Assembly: GCF_000310185.1 (NCBI RefSeq)
Contig: NZ_AMXD01000026.1
Span: 1-35,152, forward strand
From: Thauera aminoaromatica S2
GTDB lineage: Bacteria; Pseudomonadota; Gammaproteobacteria; Burkholderiales; Rhodocyclaceae
DNA length: 35,152 bases
Reading direction: 5' to 3'
The translations under genes and the position numbers were made by a program. Positions 24,645 to 32,977 of the stretch are shown one piece after another. How positions within the stretch are numbered: position 1 is the stretch's first letter; each line of letters opens with the position of its first letter. The notes below the pieces were generated by a model, which worked only from the letters and a program-made list of their open reading frames with translations, had not been told where the DNA came from and searched no databases.

Positions 24645-26012
24645 ATGAGGTTCTGCAAGCTGACTGCGCTCGCCGGCGCCCTGCTGGCCAGCCACGCCGC
24701 CCTGGCCGCCGACGCGGCGAGCCTGGGCACCACGCTGACCCCGCTCGGCGGCGAACGCGCGGGCAACGCCGACGGCAGCATCCCGGCCTGGACGGAAGGC
24801 TCGGCGCTCGAGCCGGGCTGGAGCTACGGCAAGCCGCGCGCCGACTACTTCAAGCACAAGGGCGACAAGCCGCTGTTTACGATCGATGCCGCCAACGTCG
24901 ACAAATACGCCGGCAAGCTCACCGAGGGCCAGGTCGCGGTGATCAAGGGCTTCAAGAACTACAAGCTCGAGGTCTATCCGAGCCGCCGCTACTGCTCCGC
25001 GCCCGACTTCGTGCAGGCCAACACCAAGGCCAACGTGGGCATGGCGAAGATCGGCGCCGACGGCTGGAGCCTGGCCGAGGCCACCGTGCCCGGCATTCCC
25101 TTCCCGCTGCCGCAGAGCGGCATCGAGGTGCTGTGGAACGCCAAGATGAAGTACGCCGGCGTCGCCCTCGACATGAAGGCGCTGTGGGTGATGCTGTCGC
25201 CGCGCAGCGGCGGCAGCGACTGGATCGAGGCCGGGTCCACGCAGACCTATTACTACCCCTGGGGCAAGAAAGGCTCGAACAAGCTCAGCGAGCTGCCGCC
25301 GGTCGAGTACCACACCTACTTCAACTACACCTCGCCCACCGCACTGGCCGGCCAGGCGCTGGTGATCACCTCGTACCTGAACAAGACCAGCGACACCTTC
25401 TACTACTTCCCCGGCCAGCGCCGCGTGCGCCGCATGCCGAGCTACTCCTACGACGCCCCCCAGGTCGGCTTCGAGAACCAGTACACGCTCGATGAGCCGC
25501 GCGTCTTCAACGGCACGCCCGACCGCTTCGACTGGAAGCTGGTGGGCAAGAAGGAAATGTTCATCGGCTACGGCAGCTTCGGCATGTACGACCCCGCTGC
25601 CGACCGCCGCAAGGTGGTGACGCCCGACGGCGTGGATCCGAAGGCGACGCGCTACGAGCTGCACCGCGTCTGGGTGGTCGAGGCCACCGCCAAGGACGGT
25701 GTGCGCCACGTCGCGCCCAAGCGCCGCTTCTACTTCGACGAGGACTCCTGGGCGCTGATGGGCGCGGAGGACTACGACGCCCAGGGCAAGCTGTGGAAGG
25801 TCCGCGAGAGCTTCCTGATTCCGGTCGCCGAAACGGGCGCCTGCGACAACCCGGCCTTCGTGCAGTACGACCTCGTCTCCGGCCGTGTGCTCTTCGACCA
25901 GGCGGGCATGGGTGCCGGCAAGGACATGGTCTGGGCGGTCGAGGCCGACGATCCGAAGTACAAGGACGCCTTCTACACCCCGGACAACCTGCGCGCGATC
26001 AGCGACCGCTGA
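24645..26012 (+). CDS. DUF1329 family periplasmic protein
   Basis: 455 residues with a Sec signal peptide (MRFCKLTALAGALLASHAALA). The DUF1329 family (PF07044) has a LolA-like fold annotated as outer-membrane lipoprotein-sorting-like, and it usually occurs beside DUF1302 and an RND exporter, as here. Visible features include many aromatic residues and the motif GQRRVRRMPSYSYDAPQ, characteristic of the family. The start at 24645 follows GGAGGAG with a 6-nt spacer; a GTG fifteen nt upstream is not needed. It may carry a hydrophobic molecule across the periplasm (family inference). It is the first gene of an operon headed by the shared promoter module. Confidence 0.9.
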   Translation: MRFCKLTALAGALLASHAALAADAASLGTTLTPLGGERAGNADGSIPAWTEGSALEPGWSYGKPRADYFKHKGDKPLFTIDAANVDKYAGKLTEGQVAVIKGFKNYKLEVYPSRRYCSAPDFVQANTKANVGMAKIGADGWSLAEATVPGIPFPLPQSGIEVLWNAKMKYAGVALDMKALWVMLSPRSGGSDWIEAGSTQTYYYPWGKKGSNKLSELPPVEYHTYFNYTSPTALAGQALVITSYLNKTSDTFYYFPGQRRVRRMPSYSYDAPQVGFENQYTLDEPRVFNGTPDRFDWKLVGKKEMFIGYGSFGMYDPAADRRKVVTPDGVDPKATRYELHRVWVVEATAKDGVRHVAPKRRFYFDEDSWALMGAEDYDAQGKLWKVRESFLIPVAETGACDNPAFVQYDLVSGRVLFDQAGMGAGKDMVWAVEADDPKYKDAFYTPDNLRAISDR

Positions 26013-26058
26013 GCCCGCTCCCTCCTCTTTCTTCCCGACCATCACCCGGGCGCGTGCG

Positions 26059-26079
26059 CCGGGCCGTCATGCGGCCCGG
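26059..26079 (+). promoter_or_regulatory. Intercistronic hairpin between DUF1329 and DUF1302 genes
   Basis: CCGGGCCG and CGGCCCGG form a perfect 8-bp stem around TCATG, 25 nt before the DUF1302 ATG. With no T-tract following, it is more likely an mRNA-stability or attenuation hairpin than a terminator. Confidence 0.4.
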
Positions 26080-26104
26080 GCGGGGCGTCCTGCGGAGAAC
26101 GATC

Positions 26105-27832
26105 ATGACGACACATCTGAAGAAACTGGTGCTGGGGCTGGCCATGGCCGGCATCTGTGCGCCGGCGGCGTACGCCTTCCAGTTCGAGGCCGGCTCGGTG
26201 CGCGGTTCGCTCGATTCCACGCTGACCGCGGGCTTCGGCAAGCGCGTCGAGGGCCGCGAGTGCAGCCACCACGGCGATCAATCCACCCCCTGCGGCGCCG
26301 ATGCCAACACCGCGGTATGGGGCAACGGCGACGACGGCAATCTCAACTACGACAAGGGCGACCTGTTCACCACCCACCTCAAGGGCTCGCACGAGCTGCT
26401 GCTGAGCTTTCCCGACGAGTGGAAGTTCATGGGCCGGGTGGGCTGGCTGTACGACTTCGTCGCCGACGACACCGCGCGCACCCCGCTCGACGGCGACGCC
26501 AAGCAGGCGGTCGGCCAGTACGTGCGCCTCTACGACCTGTGGGTGAGCAAGGAATTCGACCTCGGCGAGCGCCGCGGCCGCGTGCGCTTCGGCAACCAGG
26601 TGGTGAGCTGGGGCGAGAGCCTGTTCATGATCGGCGGCATCAACTCCAACGTGGCGATGGACCTGCAGCGCCTGTCCTCGCCCGGCGTGCAGCTGAAGGA
26701 GGCCTTCCTGCCCTCGCCGGCGCTGTCGGTCGCCGCCAACCTCGGCAGCGGAGTGAACGTCGAGGCCTACTACCAGTTCCAGTGGAAGCCCTACAGCTTC
26801 CCGCCGGCGGGGACGTATTTCTCGCAGAGCGATTTCTTCGACAAGGGGCGTGACAGCCTGATCTATTTCACGCCGGATGCCGCCAGCCGGATTCGTACGC
26901 CGGGTGATCCGCTTTACGGCAAGACCCTCGCCGCGGCTCGGGAAGAAATGCTGAACAGTGAACTCACGGCGATCCCGGTCGACGCCGACGACGAGCCGGG
27001 CGACTCCGGCCAGTTCGGCGTCTCGCTGAAGTACCGGCCCGAGGGCATGGACGTCGATCTCGGCCTCTACTACCAGCGCTTCCACGACAAGACCCCCAAC
27101 CTTCAATACTGGAACGCGAACGGTGCGGCTCGCATGTACTTTCTGGAGGACCGCGAGCTCTACGGCATCAGCGCCAACACCTCGGTGGGCAACTGGGCGG
27201 TGGGCGCCGAGTTGTCGTATCGGCCGGAGGATGCGGTTTCGCTCGGGGCCTGCCAGGACATCGGCTTCGGGTCACCCGATCAGTGCGACGGCTCGATCGA
27301 CGAGGAGCGCTACCAGTTCCACCTCACCGGCATCCTCAGCCTGACGCCCGGCGACCACGGCTGGTTCCTCGACCTGATGGGCGCGCAGACCGGCACCTTC
27401 CTTGGCGAGGCGGTGGCGATCGCCTATCCGGGGGTGAGCAAGGACAAGGCCTACGTGCGCACCCGCAACGGCGTGACCTACCAGCAACTCCCCGCCGCCG
27501 GCGCATGGACGCACGACAGCGGCGTCGGCGACAAGCTGTCCTGGGGCTACATGTTCGACTTCAGCCTGACCTACGACAGCACCCTGATCCCGGGCTGGCA
27601 GGTGATCCCGGGGGTGTTCTTCTCGCATGCGGTCAATGGCAACACGCCCAACTTCATGGCCAACTGGATGGAGGGGGCGAAGTCGGCCAACTTCTATGTG
27701 CTGTTCAACCGCAACCCGATGACCTGGCAGGCCGGCATCAACTACACCCGGTTCTGGGGCGGCGACTACAGCTTCAGCGCGCCCTACAAGGATCGCGACT
27801 TCGTCGGCGGCTTCATCTCGCGCAACTTCTGA
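26105..27832 (+). CDS. DUF1302 family outer-membrane beta-barrel protein
   Basis: 575 residues with a cleavable signal peptide (ending PAAYAFQFE). The mature part is rich in alternating polar/aromatic strands, such as RVRFGNQVVSWGES and VEAYYQFQWKPYSFPP, and ends in a terminal Phe (FVGGFISRNF), the hallmark of outer-membrane barrels recognised by BAM. DUF1302 (PF06980) proteins typically pair with DUF1329. A channel or receptor role for a hydrophobic compound is the usual inference. GGAGA sits about 6 nt before the ATG. It lies between the DUF1329 and RND genes on the same strand, separated from each by short hairpin-containing gaps. Confidence 0.88.
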   Translation: MTTHLKKLVLGLAMAGICAPAAYAFQFEAGSVRGSLDSTLTAGFGKRVEGRECSHHGDQSTPCGADANTAVWGNGDDGNLNYDKGDLFTTHLKGSHELLLSFPDEWKFMGRVGWLYDFVADDTARTPLDGDAKQAVGQYVRLYDLWVSKEFDLGERRGRVRFGNQVVSWGESLFMIGGINSNVAMDLQRLSSPGVQLKEAFLPSPALSVAANLGSGVNVEAYYQFQWKPYSFPPAGTYFSQSDFFDKGRDSLIYFTPDAASRIRTPGDPLYGKTLAAAREEMLNSELTAIPVDADDEPGDSGQFGVSLKYRPEGMDVDLGLYYQRFHDKTPNLQYWNANGAARMYFLEDRELYGISANTSVGNWAVGAELSYRPEDAVSLGACQDIGFGSPDQCDGSIDEERYQFHLTGILSLTPGDHGWFLDLMGAQTGTFLGEAVAIAYPGVSKDKAYVRTRNGVTYQQLPAAGAWTHDSGVGDKLSWGYMFDFSLTYDSTLIPGWQVIPGVFFSHAVNGNTPNFMANWMEGAKSANFYVLFNRNPMTWQAGINYTRFWGGDYSFSAPYKDRDFVGGFISRNF

Positions 27833-27843
27833 GGAGCACCCCC

Positions 27844-27865
27844 GGGGGCGGCGAGCGCCGCCTCC
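27844..27865 (+). promoter_or_regulatory. Intercistronic hairpin between DUF1302 and RND genes
   Basis: GGCGGC and GCCGCC pair around GAGC, extended by one G-T wobble and two more G-C pairs at the base. No T-run follows, so read-through into the RND gene is expected. Confidence 0.35.
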
Positions 27866-27907
27866 GGCCCGCTGTCCCGTTCCAATCCCGATCGGTAGCA
27901 CCCGCCC

Positions 27908-30301
27908 ATGCTCAATCCCTTCAGCGTCAGCGAGGTCGACACCTTCCTGACCCGCTACCTGCGCCTGCTCGAGGCGGTGTGCTTCCGCTTCCGCGGCACC
28001 ATCCTGGTCGCGCTCATGTTGTTCACCGCGCTGATGGGCTACTTTGCCCTGCAGCTGCGCATGGACGCCGGCTTCGAGAAGCAGATGCCGATCGGCCACG
28101 AGTACATCCAGACCTTCGACAAGTATCGCGAGGACGTGCTCGGCGCCAACCGGCTGAACTTCGTCGTGAAGGCGCGCAGCGGCGACATCTGGACCCAGGC
28201 CGGGCTGGAACGCCTGTACGAGGTCACCCAGGCGGTGAGCTTCCTGCCCAACGTCGACCGCCTCGGCGTGCAGTCGCTGTGGACGCCCAACTCCTTCGTC
28301 AACGAGATCACCGAGGAGGGCTTTCGCGCCGATCCGCTGATCTCGGGCACCATCATGCCGCGCGACCTCACGCCCGAGATCATCGCCGGCATCCAGCGCG
28401 CGGCCAGCCAGGGCGGCTTCATCGGCACCCTGGTGGCGCGCGACCAGACCAGCGCGATGATCGTCGCCGAGCTGCACGAGCGCGACCGCGAGGGCAAGGC
28501 GCTCGACTACGTCGCCTACAACCGCATCCTCGAGGAGCTGCGCGCGAAATTCGAGGACGCGCAGTTCGAGGTCCAGATCATCGGCTTCGCCAAGCAGATC
28601 GGCGACATCGCCGACGGCGCCTCGGCGGTGCTCGAGTTCTGCGCGATCGCGCTGCTGCTGACCGCGCTCGCGGTGTACTGGTACTGCCACTCGGTGCGCT
28701 TCACCCTGCTGCCGATCGCCTGCTCGCTGACCTCGCTGGTGTGGCAGTTCGGCACCCTCAGGCTGCTCGGCTACGGGCTCGACCCGCTCGCGGTGCTGGT
28801 GCCCTTCCTGGTGTTCGCGATCGGCGTCTCGCACGGCGTGCAGCAGATCAACTTCATCGTGCGCGAGCTCTCGCACGGCAAATCGAGCGACGAGGCCGCG
28901 CGCGCCAGCTTCACCGGGCTGCTGATCCCGGGCACGCTGGCGCTGGTCACCGCCTTCGTGTCCTTCATCACGCTGATCCTGATCCCGATCCCGATGGTGC
29001 GCGAGCTGGCGATCACCGCCTCGCTCGGCGTCGGCTACAAGATCGTCACCAACCTGGTGATGCTGCCGCTGGCGGCCTCGCTGTTCACCTTCACCAAGGA
29101 ATACGCCGACAAGGCCGTGCTCAAGCGCGAGCAGCGCTCGGCCTGGCTGCGCACGCTGGCGCGCGTGGCCGAGCCGCGCAACGCGGCGATCGTGATCCTG
29201 GCGACCCTGGCGGTGTTCGCGGTGGCGGTGTGGCAGAGCCACGACCGCGTCATCGGCACGGTGCAGCCGGGCGCCCCGGAGCTGCGTGCGGAGGCGCGCT
29301 TCAACCGCGACGCGGTGTCGATCGCCTCCAGCTACGACACCGGCCTGGACTGGCTCACGGTCATCTTCGAGGCGCCGCCCGACGCCTGCGACGACGTCGC
29401 GGTCGGGCGCTATCAGGACCGCTTCGTCGCCGAGATTCAGTATGTGCCGGGCGTGCTGTCGGCGCTGTCCTTCTCCGGCCAGCTGCGCACCTACAACGAG
29501 GGCTACAACGAGGGCAACCCGAAGATGTCCGTGGTACCGGGCGACCCCGGCAACTACGCCGCGCTCGCCACCGAGATCGGCCGCGTGCGCGGCTTCATGA
29601 ACAAGGACTGCAGCATGACCGCGGTGCACCTGTTCCTGTCCGACCACAAGGCGACCACGATCAACCGCGTGATCGACGCGGTGAAGGACTTCCGCGAGCG
29701 CGACCGCGAGCCCGGGCTGACCATCCGGCTGGCCTCCGGCAACGCCGGCGTGCAGGCCGCGGTGAACGAGGAGGTGCACAAGTCCGAGCTGCCGATGATG
29801 CTCTATGTGTACGCGGCGATCATGGTGCTGGTGGCGCTGATGTACCGCGACTTCCGTGCCGTGGTGGCGTGCTGCCTGCCGCTCACCGTGGGCACCTTCA
29901 TCGGCTACTGGTTCATGAAGGAGCTCGAGATCGGCCTCACGGTGGCGACCCTGCCGGTGATGGTGCTGGCGGTCGGCATCGGCGTCGATTACGCCTACTA
30001 CATCTACAACCGCCTGCAGCTTCACCTCGCCCGCGGCGAGAACATCGTCAAGGCGCTCGAGCACTCCATCCTCGAGGTCGGCACCGCGACCATCTTCACC
30101 GCGATCACGCTCGCGGCGGGGGTGGCGACCTGGATGTTCTCGGAGCTCAAGTTCCAGGCCGACATGGGCAAGCTGCTCGCCTTCATGTTCATGGTGAACA
30201 TGGTGATGGCGATGACTGCGCTGCCGGCCTTCGCGGTGTGGCTGGAACGCCTTTTCCCGCGCAAGGGGCCGGTGCGTGCGCCGGGCATCCTGGCGCACTG
30301 A
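27908..30301 (+). CDS. RND/MMPL superfamily transporter
   Basis: 797 residues with the MMPL/HpnN-type layout: one N-terminal membrane helix (residues ~35-55), a periplasmic loop, five clustered helices, then the same pattern repeated after ~residue 420. The first cluster includes the sterol-sensing-like stretch VLVPFLVFAIGVSHGVQQINF. The second repeat has VMVLAVGIGVDYAYYIYNRLQ, the typical RND helix-4 motif with an Asp. It would use proton motive force to move a lipid-like or hydrophobic molecule at the inner membrane. Together with DUF1329 (periplasm) and DUF1302 (outer membrane) it forms a plausible trans-envelope path. The start is 75 nt after DUF1302, and the Ycf48-like gene follows within 14 nt. 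Confidence 0.9.
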   Translation: MLNPFSVSEVDTFLTRYLRLLEAVCFRFRGTILVALMLFTALMGYFALQLRMDAGFEKQMPIGHEYIQTFDKYREDVLGANRLNFVVKARSGDIWTQAGLERLYEVTQAVSFLPNVDRLGVQSLWTPNSFVNEITEEGFRADPLISGTIMPRDLTPEIIAGIQRAASQGGFIGTLVARDQTSAMIVAELHERDREGKALDYVAYNRILEELRAKFEDAQFEVQIIGFAKQIGDIADGASAVLEFCAIALLLTALAVYWYCHSVRFTLLPIACSLTSLVWQFGTLRLLGYGLDPLAVLVPFLVFAIGVSHGVQQINFIVRELSHGKSSDEAARASFTGLLIPGTLALVTAFVSFITLILIPIPMVRELAITASLGVGYKIVTNLVMLPLAASLFTFTKEYADKAVLKREQRSAWLRTLARVAEPRNAAIVILATLAVFAVAVWQSHDRVIGTVQPGAPELRAEARFNRDAVSIASSYDTGLDWLTVIFEAPPDACDDVAVGRYQDRFVAEIQYVPGVLSALSFSGQLRTYNEGYNEGNPKMSVVPGDPGNYAALATEIGRVRGFMNKDCSMTAVHLFLSDHKATTINRVIDAVKDFRERDREPGLTIRLASGNAGVQAAVNEEVHKSELPMMLYVYAAIMVLVALMYRDFRAVVACCLPLTVGTFIGYWFMKELEIGLTVATLPVMVLAVGIGVDYAYYIYNRLQLHLARGENIVKALEHSILEVGTATIFTAITLAAGVATWMFSELKFQADMGKLLAFMFMVNMVMAMTALPAFAVWLERLFPRKGPVRAPGILAH

Positions 30302-30314
30302 CTGCGGAGTGGAC

Positions 30315-31328
30315 ATGAACGCCTTCTCGACGCCGCGCCGCGTGCGCTTCTTCGCGACCCGCATCGCGGCCTGCTGCGCGGCGCTCTGCGCGAGCCTGGC
30401 GCCCGCTGCCGGCGATACGTCGGTGCACGGCGCGGCCGCCGCTGCCGCCGCCTTCGTACCGCGGCCTGCGGTGCGCTCGGCCTTCGCCGAACGCAGCATG
30501 ATCCTCGACGCGACCCGTGCGGGCCCCCGCCTCGTCGCGGTGGGGGAGCGCGGCGTGGTGCTGCTCTCCGACGACGACGGCGCGCACTGGCGCCAGGCGG
30601 GCAAGGTGCCGGTCGACGCGACCCTGACCGCGGTGAGCTTCGCCGACGCGCGCGAGGGCTGGGCGGTGGGGCATCTCGGCGTGATCCTGCACAGCGCCGA
30701 CGGCGGCGAGACCTGGAGCGTGCAGCGCATCGACCCTGTCGAGGACAGGCCGCTGTTCGCTGTGGCGTTCACCGACGCACGCAACGGAGTCGCGGTCGGG
30801 CTGTGGTCGCTGATGCTGCGCACCCGCGACGGCGGCCGGACCTGGGAGGCGGCGGAGCTGCCGCCGCCGCCGGGCGACACGCGCGCCGACGCCAACCTGA
30901 TGAGCGTGTTCGGCGATGGGGAGGGGCGACTATTCATCGCCGGGGAGCGCGGCCTGGTGTTGCGCTCGCTCGATGGCGGCGCGACCTGGAGCTATCATCC
31001 GACCGGCTATCGCGGCACGTTCTGGAGCGGCACCGCGCTCGCCGACGGCACGCTGATCGTCGGTGGCCTGCGCGGCAGCGTCTATCGCAGCACCGACAAC
31101 GGCGAACACTGGCAGCGCGTCGAGACCGGCTCGCAGAGCTCGGTCACCGACCTCGTCGCCTTCGACGGTCGCGTGCATGCGGTCGGCCTCGACGGTGTCA
31201 GCCTCGACAGCCGCGATGGCGGGGCGAGCTTCGCGGTGGAGCGGCGGGCGGATCGCCTGTCGCTGACCGCCGCGGTGGCGACGGCCGGTGGTGTGCTGCA
31301 TTTTTCGCGCGCTGGCCTGGTGCGCTGA
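30315..31328 (+). CDS. Ycf48/BNR-repeat beta-propeller protein, exported
   Basis: 337 residues. The N-terminal signal peptide (FFATRIAACCAALCASLAPAAG) is followed by a Ycf48-like propeller. Repeated Asp-box/BNR units are visible: SDDDGAHWRQ, SADGGETWSV, TRDGGRTWEA, SLDGGATWSY and STDNGEHWQR. Such proteins occur with RND/DUF1302/DUF1329 cassettes and probably act as periplasmic assembly or binding partners; no photosynthetic role is implied. The start at 30315 has GCGGAG upstream; the earlier in-frame start overlaps the RND gene and lacks a signal peptide. Last gene of the operon, followed by REP sequences that could protect or end the transcript. Confidence 0.87.
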   Translation: MNAFSTPRRVRFFATRIAACCAALCASLAPAAGDTSVHGAAAAAAAFVPRPAVRSAFAERSMILDATRAGPRLVAVGERGVVLLSDDDGAHWRQAGKVPVDATLTAVSFADAREGWAVGHLGVILHSADGGETWSVQRIDPVEDRPLFAVAFTDARNGVAVGLWSLMLRTRDGGRTWEAAELPPPPGDTRADANLMSVFGDGEGRLFIAGERGLVLRSLDGGATWSYHPTGYRGTFWSGTALADGTLIVGGLRGSVYRSTDNGEHWQRVETGSQSSVTDLVAFDGRVHAVGLDGVSLDSRDGGASFAVERRADRLSLTAAVATAGGVLHFSRAGLVR

Positions 31329-31350
31329 AACGGGTGGGCGCGCAATTCAG

Positions 31351-31424
31351 GCGCCGTATCGCGGCTCGCGCCGCTCCTGCGGAGAACCGCTTCCGCCGTG
31401 CGGGAGCGCCGCAGGGCGCGAACG
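31351..31424 (+). repeat. REP pair (intact copy)
   Basis: Two inverted REP-like units face each other: on the minus strand a unit containing GGCGCGAGCCGCGATACGGC, and on the plus strand GCGGGAGCGCCGCAGGGCGC. Each forms a stem around CGCA or CGAG. The 74-bp unit is repeated about 106 bp downstream with a few mismatches. It sits after the Ycf48-like gene, a usual place for REPs. Confidence 0.75.
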
Positions 31425-31456
31425 GTGGCTTGCAGCAGCGATGACGCGGGATCCAT

Positions 31457-31510
31457 GCGCCGTATCGCGGCTTGCGCCGCTCCTACGGAGAACCGCTTAC
31501 GCCCTGTAGG
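31457..31510 (+). repeat. REP pair, second copy, left part (interrupted by IS)
   Basis: 54 bp matching 31351-31404 with about seven mismatches and no gaps. The match stops at GTAGG, exactly where the IS begins, and resumes at 32949. The rejoined plus-strand unit would read GTAGG then AGCGCCGCAAGGCGC. Confidence 0.75.
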
Positions 31511-31571
31511 AGATGTAATGGACGCCTCCCTCCCGCCTCGGGTGCTGACAGGTGGAGCCCTTCAATGAGAA

Positions 31572-31648
31572 GAGCCCTCCAGTTACCTGACGGCATCGAT
31601 GTGCCAAAGTGGTGGTGTCGAAACGACCACAAACGGTAAGGAGGGCTC
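31572..31648 (+). promoter_or_regulatory. Inverted repeat overlapping the transposase ribosome-binding site
   Basis: GAGCCCTCC (31572-31580) and GGAGGGCTC (31640-31648) are perfect 9-bp complements. The right arm contains the AAGGAGGG Shine-Dalgarno directly before the transposase ATG. Pairing would mask the ribosome site, particularly on read-through transcripts; the loop holds a smaller imperfect stem (GTGGTGTCG with CGACCAC). Confidence 0.5.
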
Positions 31649-31651
31649 GAA

Positions 31652-32674
31652 ATGAAGATTACGACATTCGGTCTGGACCTGGCAAAGAACGTGTTTCAAC
31701 TGCACTGGGTAGAGCCGGAGACCGGTGAGGTCAAACGGCGTTCGCTCAAGCGCGATCAGACGATCAAGTTCTTCGCCCAGCGCAGCGCCTCGGTGGTGGC
31801 GATGGAAGCGTGCGGCAGTGCGCACTACTGGGCGCGCAAGCTGATCGAACTGGGACACGAGGCGCGCTTGATCGCGCCCCAGTTCGTGCGCCCGTTCGTT
31901 CGCAGCAACAAGACCGACGCGGCCGACGCGCAGGCGATCTGGGAAGCCGCCCAGCGCCCGGAGCGCCGGTTCGTGGCGGTCAAGAGCGTGCATCAACAGG
32001 CGGTACTGATGCTGCACCGGGTGCGCGAGCAACGGGTGAAGATGCGCACGATGCAGATCAACCAGCTGCGAGGTCTGCTCTACGAGTTCGGGGTGATCTT
32101 GCCCGCAGGGCGGCACAAGGCGATGCCACAGGTGACACAGGCGTTAGCTCGGCTCGAGGACACGCTGCCGGCGATGGCGCTCGAGGTGCTGCGCGAGCAG
32201 TGCGCGAGTATCGAGGCCCTGAGCGCCCAGATCGAGGAGATCGAACGCAAGCTGGCCGCGTGGCGCAAGGAGGACGAGGCGGCCAAACGGCTGATGCAGA
32301 TGCCCGGCGTGGGCCTGCTCACGGCCACCGCTGCAGTGGCCGCGGTGGGCGATGCAAAGGTCTTCAGCAGTGGGCGTGAGTTTGCCGCTTTCCTGGGCTT
32401 GGTGCCCCGGCAAAGCGGCACCGGCGGCAGGGTGAAGTTGCTGGGCATCAGCAAGCGCGGCGACGGATATCTACGCAGGCTGCTGATTCACGGCGCACGC
32501 GCGGTCATCACCCACGCCAAGGCGCGTGATCCGTGGGTCGAGGCGCTACTGGCACGACGCCCTCTCAACGCCGTCGTCGTCGCCTTGGCCAACAAGATGG
32601 CGCGCACCATCTGGGCGTTGCTCGCCCACGGGCGGCATTACGAGCCGCGCGGGCAGGCGCTCGGGTGCGCTTGA
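31652..32674 (+). CDS. IS110-family transposase (DEDD)
   Basis: 340 residues, full length. The N-terminal RuvC-like DEDD domain shows the first Asp in FGLDLAKNVF, Glu in AMEACGSAHYW and the Asp pair in SNKTDAADAQAIW. The C-terminal Transposase_20 domain contains MPGVGLLTATA and SGTGGRVKLLGISKRGDGYLRRLLIHGARA, which holds the catalytic Ser region. No stop or frameshift interrupts it, so the element may be active. AAGGAGGG lies 6 nt before the ATG. Enzymes of this family are guided by an element-encoded structured RNA to short targets, consistent with insertion inside a REP. Confidence 0.95.
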   Translation: MKITTFGLDLAKNVFQLHWVEPETGEVKRRSLKRDQTIKFFAQRSASVVAMEACGSAHYWARKLIELGHEARLIAPQFVRPFVRSNKTDAADAQAIWEAAQRPERRFVAVKSVHQQAVLMLHRVREQRVKMRTMQINQLRGLLYEFGVILPAGRHKAMPQVTQALARLEDTLPAMALEVLREQCASIEALSAQIEEIERKLAAWRKEDEAAKRLMQMPGVGLLTATAAVAAVGDAKVFSSGREFAAFLGLVPRQSGTGGRVKLLGISKRGDGYLRRLLIHGARAVITHAKARDPWVEALLARRPLNAVVVALANKMARTIWALLAHGRHYEPRGQALGCA

Positions 32675-32932
32675 GTAAAGTCGAAATTCAATACAGGAAC
32701 TTAGCGTTGATCGTCCAAGGTTGCGCAGGTTGAAGCGAGCATGATGGCGAAATAGGTCGGACCGTGGGGAAACAAGCCTGGCACGGCGCTTGTCCTTCGA
32801 GGACGCGTAGGAGATGAGGCCTTCCCCAGCGAATTCCATCAGGGCCAGCAGACATCGGGTCTGCACTACAGGCCGGATATAAGACTGCAGCCAGATCCTT
32901 GATCGCCAGATGCAAACTTCGCTTGCCAAACC
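32675..32932 (+). ncRNA. Candidate guide (seek/bridge-type) RNA region of the IS
   Basis: The right non-coding part of the element lies between the transposase stop and the right inverted repeat, where IS1111-group elements encode their guide RNA (family knowledge). It has no ORF with a credible start but several stems: GTCCT/AGGAC around TCG (32792-32804) and GCAGAC/GTCTGC around ATCGG (32848-32864). Exact RNA ends cannot be set from sequence alone. Confidence 0.45.
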
Positions 32933-32948
32933 GGGAGGCGTCCATATA

Positions 32949-32968
32949 AGCGCCGCAAGGCGCGAACG
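32949..32968 (+). repeat. REP second copy, right part (beyond the IS)
   Basis: AGCGCCGCAAGGCGCGAACG matches 31405-31424 with one mismatch and continues the REP copy that stops at 31510. It lies just after the thioesterase stop in that gene's reading direction. Confidence 0.75.
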
Positions 32969-32977
32969 CTGGCCCGC

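Larger units (their letters stand above)
31511..32948 (+). mobile_element. IS110-family (IS1111-like) insertion sequence, 1438 bp
   Basis: Ends were deduced by comparing the interrupted REP copy with the intact one: the element occupies 31511-32948, with a 2-nt ambiguity because AG occurs at both edges. Subterminal 12-bp inverted repeats are perfect, TGGACGCCTCCC (31519-31530) and GGGAGGCGTCCA (32933-32944), lying 8 and 4 nt inside the ends. That matches the IS1111 subgroup, which has subterminal repeats and makes no long target duplication. It holds one transposase gene, 121 bp of left non-coding DNA between the repeat and the ORF, and about 260 bp of right non-coding DNA. Confidence 0.85.

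Noticed and set aside
27272-30937. Minus-strand open frame of about 1220 codons opposite the RND and Ycf48-like genes
   Set aside because: Antisense frame caused by codon bias in GC-rich DNA; composition is biased towards His, Arg, Asp and Val with no motif.
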